A DNA stretch of 64,000 nucleotides. It comes from Sorghum bicolor. Lineage: Eukaryota; Streptophyta; Magnoliopsida; Poales; Poaceae. Position numbers and translations under genes: made by a program. Below are positions 58,417 to 64,000 of this stretch, in pieces. The notes under the pieces are model-generated. The model searched no databases and had not been told where the DNA came from. It saw only the letters and a list, made by a program, of their open reading frames with translations. Each line of letters opens with the position of its first letter. The stretch's first letter is position 1. The DNA lies in the NCBI RefSeq assembly GCF_000003195.3, contig NC_012878.2:11539144-11603143 (forward strand), in the 5' to 3' direction.

Positions 58417-59583
58417 TTATGAATCATATGAACCATCAGCAAGGGCAATAATCGTACGACGATTGGGACATTCAGCTTGCTTATGCCCATGACCACCACA
58501 CTTAAAACACTCAATCTTGCTTGTATGCCTTGGGGCTGCAGTAGCAGAGGAGCTGGACTGAGTAGAGCTTACAGCTTTGCCTTTGGAATCAAAATGTTTG
58601 GAAGAAGTTGCACGAGATGTAGGTGTGTGCACCCCTGACCCGTGTTGCTGTGACTGGCGCCATGAAGTAGCACTATTATGAGCTGAAAATGAAGCACGAT
58701 CTTTATAAGATCCAGCAAGTTGTCGTTCTGCCCTTTTTGCAAAATGTACCAACTCAGTGAGACATGTGTAGTTTGTCATATCCACTTTATCAGCAATGGG
58801 CTTATTGAGGCCAACCAGAAATCGAGCCATTGTGGATTCCTCATCTTCAGTTATCCCTGTACGAAGTAAACACATTTCCAATTCTTGAAAATATTCATCA
58901 ACAGTACGAGTACCTTGCACAAGACGTTTTAGCTTCAAATGTAGATCACGAGAGTAATATGCAGGAACAAAACGACGTCGCATTTCCCTCTTCATGTCTT
59001 CCCAAGTAATACGATCATGTCCAGCGCGTCGGAGTTCAGTACACACTTGATTCCACCAAGTGATTGCATAGCCTGAAAACTCAATTGCAGCAAGCTTTGC
59101 TTTCTTGACAGGAGGATAAGGATACAAATCAAAGATCTGTTCAACCTTAGTCTCCCACTCAAAATAATCATCAGCACTTTCTTTTCCATTAAATTTTGGA
59201 ATAGACACTTTCACTTTGCTTAAACCATCATCATCAAGGCGACGGTGGCGGTCACGATAACCACGATGGCCACCATGGCGATGATCATCCATGTCAGACA
59301 ACATATCATCATCACCATCATAATCTCGTCCACCTCGAACAGGAATGCGCCGAGCACGACCAAAATTAAGAAGACCATGACCACGCCCGCCACGTCCACG
59401 ACCAGCGGGACGACGCGGTGGCTCATCCTCCTCGTCAATATCATCATCCTCATTTGGTGGCGGTTCTCGACGTGGTATGTTCAATTGGAGAGTTTGGAGC
59501 TGCTGCACCAAATCATTCATTTGTGTACGCAACTCCTGAAATTCCTCCACCGAAACAGCGGCACCATCTCCACGTCCTGCCAT
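58417..59583 (-). CDS. CRM gag
   Basis: Starts MAGRGDGAAVSVEEFQELR; an upstream in-frame ATG at 59610 is possible. It has an Arg/Gly- and Asp-rich N-terminal third and the retrotransposon gag core (SIPKFNGKESADDYFEWE, FVPAYYSRDLHLKLKRL). A Ser-rich linker and the zinc knuckle CFKCGGHGHKQAEC follow near the end. The frame stops at a TAA at 58417-58419, after ADGSYDS. Beyond it the same frame continues in gag-pol sequence ([11 protein letters not shown]...) to the pol entry, so the stop is a lesion or a rare read-through point. Gag forms the particle that packages element RNA. Confidence 0.9.
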   Translation of the reverse strand: MAGRGDGAAVSVEEFQELRTQMNDLVQQLQTLQLNIPRREPPPNEDDDIDEEDEPPRRPAGRGRGGRGHGLLNFGRARRIPVRGGRDYDGDDDMLSDMDDHRHGGHRGYRDRHRRLDDDGLSKVKVSIPKFNGKESADDYFEWETKVEQIFDLYPYPPVKKAKLAAIEFSGYAITWWNQVCTELRRAGHDRITWEDMKREMRRRFVPAYYSRDLHLKLKRLVQGTRTVDEYFQELEMCLLRTGITEDEESTMARFLVGLNKPIADKVDMTNYTCLTELVHFAKRAERQLAGSYKDRASFSAHNSATSWRQSQQHGSGVHTPTSRATSSKHFDSKGKAVSSTQSSSSATAAPRHTSKIECFKCGGHGHKQAECPNRRTIIALADGSYDS

Positions 59584-59610
59584 GTTAGTAGAGGAAAAAA
59601 AAAGGGACAA

Positions 59611-60525
59611 TATATATGTGGAATCACTCCCTCACCACTTACAAAACAAGTTCTTTCTCTCCCTGAAAAGAGCAAGAACCGGGGCTGCGATCTGTAGGGA
59701 AGAGTGATTGTAACAGCGACGACGGTGCAACAACTCACAGTGCTTTAAGTGGAGCTTGGTGGGGTAATATGTTAGTGGAATGCACTGAAATGTAGTGATG
59801 CAAAACCAAATAATAATCCAAGAACAGAAGTCTAAGTTGCTGAATATAAAGGAAAGGATGCACAAAGAAAGGAATGAGATGTAGTAAGTGGATAGATGAT
59901 CACCAATTTGCACCAACCAAAAACTTGTTGCTGCCCAAACCCCTTTTTGGTGTGCTGCACACAGTTCTCTTTTTGTTTTTCTTTCTTTTTTTTTTCTTTC
60001 TTGCTTTTCTTTTTTTTTCTCTTTTTTTTTGGAACAAAAACTCGTTTTCAGTCCTTCTTTTGACCCATAGACATCTTTTCTTTTAACCTCTGTGTCAAAC
60101 GCAGCACAACTTTCAACTAAAGGGGATCACTAAGATGGATGGTGCAGCACAAAAACAAGAAACTGCGGTGGGGAATATGTGGCGGTTAGAAAACAAGGGT
60201 GGGATGGGTGGGTATTTTTTTTTGTTTATATATACGCAGCAAGCAATGATGATCAGATCAAGGGTGGGATGGATGGGTACATGCAGCAAGCAATTTGATG
60301 ATTAGAACAAAGATAATAACTAGAACAATGTGGAAAAGAAAAATTCAGCAACTAGACAAATATTAAAGGATTAAAACTCGATAAAGCAAACTACAAAATC
60401 AGTAGCACATATGAATTTGGGCTGTAGGTTTTCTTTTTGGCTCTCAGTGGACAGTAGGTATTTAAACTCTATCCTACCAAAATCAAGAACAATCCTACCG
60501 AGGAAACGAAGGCTTTGGTACCAGA
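59611..60525 (-). other. CRM 5' leader and primer site
   Basis: Non-coding. Next to the 5' LTR the minus strand reads TCTGGTACCAAAGCC (60511-60525), a two-mismatch form of the initiator-Met tRNA primer site TGGTATCAGAGCC. Long T-rich runs lie at 59960-60040. Confidence 0.75.
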
Positions 60526-61489
60526 TGATATGCTCACGCCTAGGGATAGCGTGAGACAAGTCGTTGTGGCCCGATCTTCTCGTAGGATTCGCGAACTTGA
60601 TAACTTGTCGCTGCGTGACCTGGTGAAGAGGCAGTGCACCGCGAGGCTGTCCACGCAACGAACTACCGAGACAATCACCCTTCCACGTACCGACGAACAG
60701 CCCACGCAATCACGCCGTATAGACGTGAAGGCACAAACTGGATGAACCGTAGTTCGGCGTTCTACAACTCCCTCAGGAATCGAAAGAACAAGTTTTGCAA
60801 GCCTCTCAAGACTCACGCATAAACAAAACTCCACGAGTTTGTGTATTCTAAATTTTAACCAAGCAAGATGTGTCCTTTCATTGTCTAGTACAAGAGATAT
60901 ATATAGATAGGGGCGTTCAGCTTTGAATACATGACAGCATGCACATCCACTAGTGGATTTCGTGGCTGGTTCGCGCGTCTTCTCAGCTTCTGGCAGCAGT
61001 TACTAAAATGAGCATAACTCTTTATTGGGAAGTCTAAATAATGAACCGTTTGATGGGCTGCAACATAGACTTAAAGATGCTTTCATCCATCTGTAGAATG
61101 CCACGTAACTCCTTGTATTCTGTCCGTGGTGATGCTTGGAATTTGTACCATGGGTCAGCCATCTAGCTTCTGGTTGCCTTCTCATGCAGAAGTAATGAAC
61201 CACCATTTTATTTATGCACACGATAGGCTTCTTGGTTCAGATGTCCAAAGGCTTGAATCCATCTTCATCCCATGCTGGTTCATACCCTCCATCATTCCTA
61301 AGGACATTGAAACAAGAACTCAAAAGTATAGGATCATTCAACATAAACTGATTATTAAACATAAGGTTAGCGTTCACCTGAGAATGAATTTCCTTCTCCA
61401 ATTGTTTAGCTCTACTTCTTGTAATTGGACCACTTATATCAAGTGGAGTTTCATTTGAAGATGAATGAATGCTAGGGATGTCCTCATCA
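60526..61489 (-). repeat. CRM 5' LTR
   Basis: 964 bp, same ends as 55288-56251. It carries the same stretch of pol C-terminal codons, untranslated here. Confidence 0.92.
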
Positions 61490-61586
61490 GACATCGCGGG
61501 ACATCGTTTTCATACGTGATGGACTCATGGAACGCGAATCATATCTAGAAGCAAAAAGAGGAATGTCGAGTACCAAACGCCTATGA

Positions 61587-61989
61587 AACGTGACTCGCAG
61601 CCATAGCGATTCAAGGACGTACAAAGCTTAGGCAGGGAAGAAAATGCACCTCAAAAGAAGATGATGATGAATTGATGAGAGAGGCTATGAGTATCTATTT
61701 TAACAAGGACTCATGTAGTCATATAATCATGTTCATGTGGTACACCAGTACACTTTTGCTTACACGAACATATTTGCTAGTAATATTTACTCCATCTATT
61801 ATTGTTTGATTTAGATCAAATCATACAAGTAACATGCCTAATTATGATGATTTCTCTTCATCCACTAACATGTATTTAGTTCTCCACAAAGATGTGCCAA
61901 CCCATTTATCAAAGTTAATTTAAGATAGTTTCACTCATATAACAATAAATATAACCAATCTAATTTCTTTTTAAATTATTTGGAATACC
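61587..61989. other. Presumed Helitron tail, no gene
   Basis: Non-coding sequence between the captured exon's stop and the Helitron terminus; AT-rich from about 61690. Confidence 0.4.
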
Positions 61990-62017
61990 CGCAGCAACGT
62001 GCGGGGCATCTACCTAG
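61990..62017 (+). mobile_element. Helitron 3' terminus
   Basis: CCCGCAGCAACGTGCGGGG (61988-62006) forms a GC-rich hairpin with loop GCAACG. It is followed after a short spacer by CTAG at 62014-62017 and a host T at 62018. Hairpin plus CTRR and insertion before T are the marks of Helitron 3' ends in grasses, and CAGCAACGTGCGGG is a common version. The 5' end was not found, so the element's length is open. The captured exon lies upstream. Confidence 0.75.
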
Positions 62018-62018
62018 T

Positions 62019-62654
62019 GTTTTTTAATGACACATGTTCCTCATTCCATTTGGATTAGGTATACATTCCCTTTCGATTTGGTACACGTTCCAGGAACATG
62101 TTCTTTATTTTCGGGAACGTGTTCCATATCATCGTTTTATTTTGATTTGGTATGTGTTCCGTTTGGATTTGGTACGAGTTGCAGCTGTAAACCTCTCTCG
62201 TTCCTTAGGTTTTGAAGACGCCGTACCGCGTACTACGTTTTCCTACCACGTTCCCAACCTTCGGGGAACATGAAGGGTATATTCCATACAAGGTTCAACC
62301 CAACCCATAGTTCTCCCACAGTCCCACTTCCAACAATCCCCCATCCAAACACAGGCTAACACACCACTAGCATGTGGAGGTCACGTCGGGTGCTAACAAT
62401 CTAGTGAACAAGAACTACTACTCGTCCTCGAAAAGTTCTCCACGACGCAACACAAAAGTGACAACCAATGCAATAAAAAACATCAAAGCACATCATGTAC
62501 ATGGAGATATATAGCAGTAATAATATACACATGCGAAACCCAATAGAATTCATAACGAATGATGAATAGGGACCGAATCTCACACACACCACCACCAGTT
62601 CCTTCCTCAGGTAATCCACTACTAATTCTACCAAAAAAAAACGGAGAAATCTGC
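62019..62654. other. Intergenic sequence and 3' side of the AG-peptide gene
   Basis: GATTTGGTA(C/T)(A/G)(C/A)GTTCC-like phrases recur four times at 62045-62185, partly as palindromes (GGAACATGTTC, GGGAACGTGTTCC). The part from about 62400 should hold the 3' untranslated region of the minus-strand gene. No clear polyadenylation signal was picked. Confidence 0.4.
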
Positions 62655-62982
62655 TCAGAAGAGCCTGTATGGGGAGGAGGCGTCCAGAGGATGGATGAGG
62701 TAGGTGAGCACCAGCGCCACGATCATCAGCAGGTACGCAATGCCCTGGTCAATCGACGTCCCTGCATGCGAAACAGATCAAATCAGATCAGGAGTAGAGA
62801 AATAAATCGCGCTCCGATCCCGACGGGTGGGGTAGTAAAGTGTAAACCGAAGGCAGGCGAAAGGACTCACCGTCGCTGGTGGGCGCCGGGGCGGGGGCCT
62901 GCGCATCGGCGACGGCCGGCATGGCGACGGCGAAGACGAGCGCCGCGGCGATGGCGAGACCCAGTAGTGGAGTTCTTGCCAT
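62655..62982 (-). CDS. Arabinogalactan peptide (AGP16/20-like), two exons
   Basis: Exon 1 is 62871-62982 and exon 2 is 62655-62761, on the minus strand. The intron begins GTGAGTCC and ends CATGCAG, and splits a Gly codon after its first base. The product is 72 aa. An N-terminal signal peptide (MARTPLLGLAIAAALVFAVA) is followed by the short glycomodule AQAPAPAPTSDG, whose Pro residues are expected to be hydroxylated and to carry arabinogalactan. A C-terminal stretch, TSIDQGIAYLLMIVALVLTY, ends LIHPLDASSPYRLF and acts as a GPI-anchor signal. Length, order and both conserved ends agree with plant AG peptides, which sit at the outer face of the plasma membrane or in the wall. The mature peptide would be about a dozen residues. 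All splice signals and the frame are intact; this is the only intact host gene seen in the window. Confidence 0.92.
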
Positions 62983-63072
62983 GGCAGCAGCTGGAGGAGC
63001 ACAGACGAGACGAGGAGCAATCCCTCTCTCTCTCTCTCTGCTTGTACGCATGTGCATTCACTCCCGTTCCGC

Positions 63073-63082
63073 CCCTTATAAA
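63073..63082 (-). promoter_or_regulatory. TATA box of the AG-peptide gene
   Basis: The minus strand reads GTTTTATAAGGGGCGG, about 95 bases upstream of the start codon. Between them lies a GA/CT dinucleotide run (63028-63041) that would fall in the 5' leader; a second run lies at 63122-63138, upstream of the TATA box. Confidence 0.72.
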
Positions 63083-63139
63083 ACGGATCGTGAGCGTAAT
63101 TATTCAGCGGAAGGCACAACGGCTCTCTCTCTCTCTCTA

Positions 63140-63415
63140 CTGGAACCGCTGGACCTCGCTGGGACTGCTATGGCGTGTTGCGCCGGCGGTGGGGACCACG
63201 CACATGCACGACCGTTGCGGGAGCTGTTTGCTGCTGGATCCGCCAGTCTGGAATCCCATTCCTGACTGCTGGCCCTGGCTGGCTCCGTTGCCTTTGCCGT
63301 CATCTCATCTGGGCGTCTGGCTGGCCGCACAAATGTTCCACAATGCACATCATCGCCAAGGCTTTTGTTTTTTCATTCACGTCTAGTTATATTATTATTA
63401 TATTACTAATATATA
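63140..63415. other. Upstream region of the AG-peptide gene
   Basis: GC-rich to about 63340, then AT-rich. No other gene is recognised; the plus-strand frames here run antisense to the promoter and are not accepted. Confidence 0.4.
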
Positions 63416-63645
63416 CTCACTTCGTCTCAAAATAATTGTTGTTGCCACTTATCAAGAAATTACTTTGACAAAATATATATTAAAAAATATTAATATTTAT
63501 GGTATGTAATTAGTATCATTCGAAAGATCTTTGAATTTTGCTTTTTAACAAATTTATTTGGACATACAAATGCTACACGTATTTTTTATAAATCATTTAA
63601 ACTTGTGATACGAAAACTCAAAATGACAGTTATTTTGAGACAGAG
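63416..63645. mobile_element. Stowaway-type MITE
   Basis: Left end CTCACTTCGTCTCAAAATAA; right end TTATTTTGAGACAGAG, complement CTCTGTCTCAAAATAA, which lacks four bases of the usual CTCCCTCCGTCTC form. TA copies flank it at 63414-63415 and 63646-63647. Confidence 0.82.
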
Positions 63646-64000
63646 TATGTCTAGCTGTCTATTAATATATATATTTATATTAATATATTGTTTCAAGCGA
63701 CAAAGAATTGTTGTCTGCCGCCAAATTTTGTCCTCGACGTGCGCTGGAGCTGTGAACTGTTATATTAATTATAATATAACATATTTTGATTTCAAAACAT
63801 ATGCAATGATGTATCTATTACGCCAGTCTTAATGCATGTTTCATAAAAGTGTTATGCACATTAAATAGAATGTCATATAAGCAAAATTACTGACTTGACA
63901 GGGTCATTAAATAAAGGAGTTTCATCAGATGAGAGACGAGTTTCATCTCCATGAAACTCATATGGCTCGGTTACCTAGTTTATAGTCTTGGTAACTATGC
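63646..64000. other. AT-rich sequence with a possible second MITE at the window edge
   Basis: GAGTTTCATC and its complement GATGAAACTC-like phrases recur at 63918-63966 as short inverted repeats (GGAGTTTCATC...CATGAAACTC). This recalls a common grass MITE that may run past the window end. No gene is seen. Confidence 0.35.

Larger units (their letters stand above)
55288..61489 (-). mobile_element. CRM-clade chromovirus, internally deleted, recent
   Basis: Perfect target copies GACAT (55283-55287, 61490-61494) bound a 6.2-kb element. Both LTRs are 964 bp with about five differences by eye. On the minus strand the LTR starts TGATGAGGACATCC, close to the known CRM LTR start, and the pol frame runs into the 3' LTR, a known CRM trait. 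Gag and pol share one frame with one stop between them. Reverse transcriptase beyond its first motifs, all of RNase H and the integrase zinc domain are deleted in frame. It is therefore non-autonomous and probably moved in trans. Confidence 0.88.
55164..61586 (+). pseudogene. Captured exon of an unidentified gene, split by the CRM element
   Basis: Joining 55164-55287 to 61495-61586 (removing the CRM element and one GACAT copy) gives a continuous frame of 71 codons. It follows the acceptor at 55163 and ends in TGA at 61584-61586. It contains RDLEASNGSSPSSSPTARR near the start and RDIVFIRDGLMERESYLEAK near the end. The frame passes the insertion point without a shift. I do not recognise the protein. 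Because a Helitron 3' terminus lies 430 bases downstream at 62017, the simplest reading is a terminal exon picked up by a Helitron. It could instead be the last exon of a resident gene. Confidence 0.5.

Noticed and set aside
62559..63386. 275-codon plus-strand frame
   Set aside because: It runs antisense across both exons, the intron and the promoter of the AG-peptide gene and has no domain; the minus-strand gene explains the open sequence.
1..64000. CRISPR arrays, bacterial operons or phage-like systems
   Set aside because: No regularly spaced repeats of that kind and no prokaryotic gene organisation; all regular repeats are LTRs, MITE ends, CACTA subterminal repeats or local tandem duplications.

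Overview
This window is nuclear DNA of a grass, most likely a panicoid relative of sorghum, maize or sugarcane; the species cannot be named from the sequence. The signs are grass-type CACTA termini, Stowaway and hAT MITEs, Athila/Tat-type Ty3/gypsy elements primed at a TGGCGCCGTTGCCG-like site, a CRM-clade chromovirus whose LTR starts TGATGAGGACATC, and a plant arabinogalactan-peptide gene. Almost everything is transposon-derived. The one convincing intact host gene is an AG peptide (AGP16/20-like) on the minus strand at 62655-62982.

Layout. 1-1610: right end of a CACTA element, with a broken IDD-type zinc-finger fragment and a GC-rich degenerate repeat on its inner side. 1620-4165: exon-like pieces of an unidentified minus-strand gene. 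4498-5222: a complete small CACTA element (TSD ATA). 5279-7660: a duplicated flank, a CACTA remnant with a decayed Ulp1-like reading frame, a Stowaway MITE and a hAT MITE. 8349-9692: an LTR fragment.

9693-54277 is one nested stack, built from outside in: (E1) a gag-protease-only Athila/Tat-type element with an extra ATHILA ORF-1-like frame; (E4) a solo LTR inside E1 (TSD GCAAG/GCAGG); (E2) a minus-strand gag-pol Athila/Tat element inside E4 (TSD GTAGT); (E3) a plus-strand tandem array LTR-internal-LTR-internal-LTR of a gag-protease-only relative inside a LTR of E2 (TSD GTGAT/ATGAT); and (L) a LARD-like element with 4.68 kb LTRs inside the first E3 internal domain. L is itself the remains of a tandem and replaced 382 bp of its host.

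54278-64000: a CACTA fragment, then a Helitron 3' portion (end at 62017) carrying a captured exon. That exon is split by a young CRM-type element (55288-61489, TSD GACAT) whose pol frame has an in-frame deletion from early reverse transcriptase to integrase. The AG-peptide gene and a Stowaway MITE follow. E2 carries the reverse transcriptase and integrase that E1, E3, L and the CRM derivative lack. Its LTR is clearly related to that of E3, so E2-type elements are the natural source of E3 mobilisation. Mismatch counts were made by eye and are approximate.
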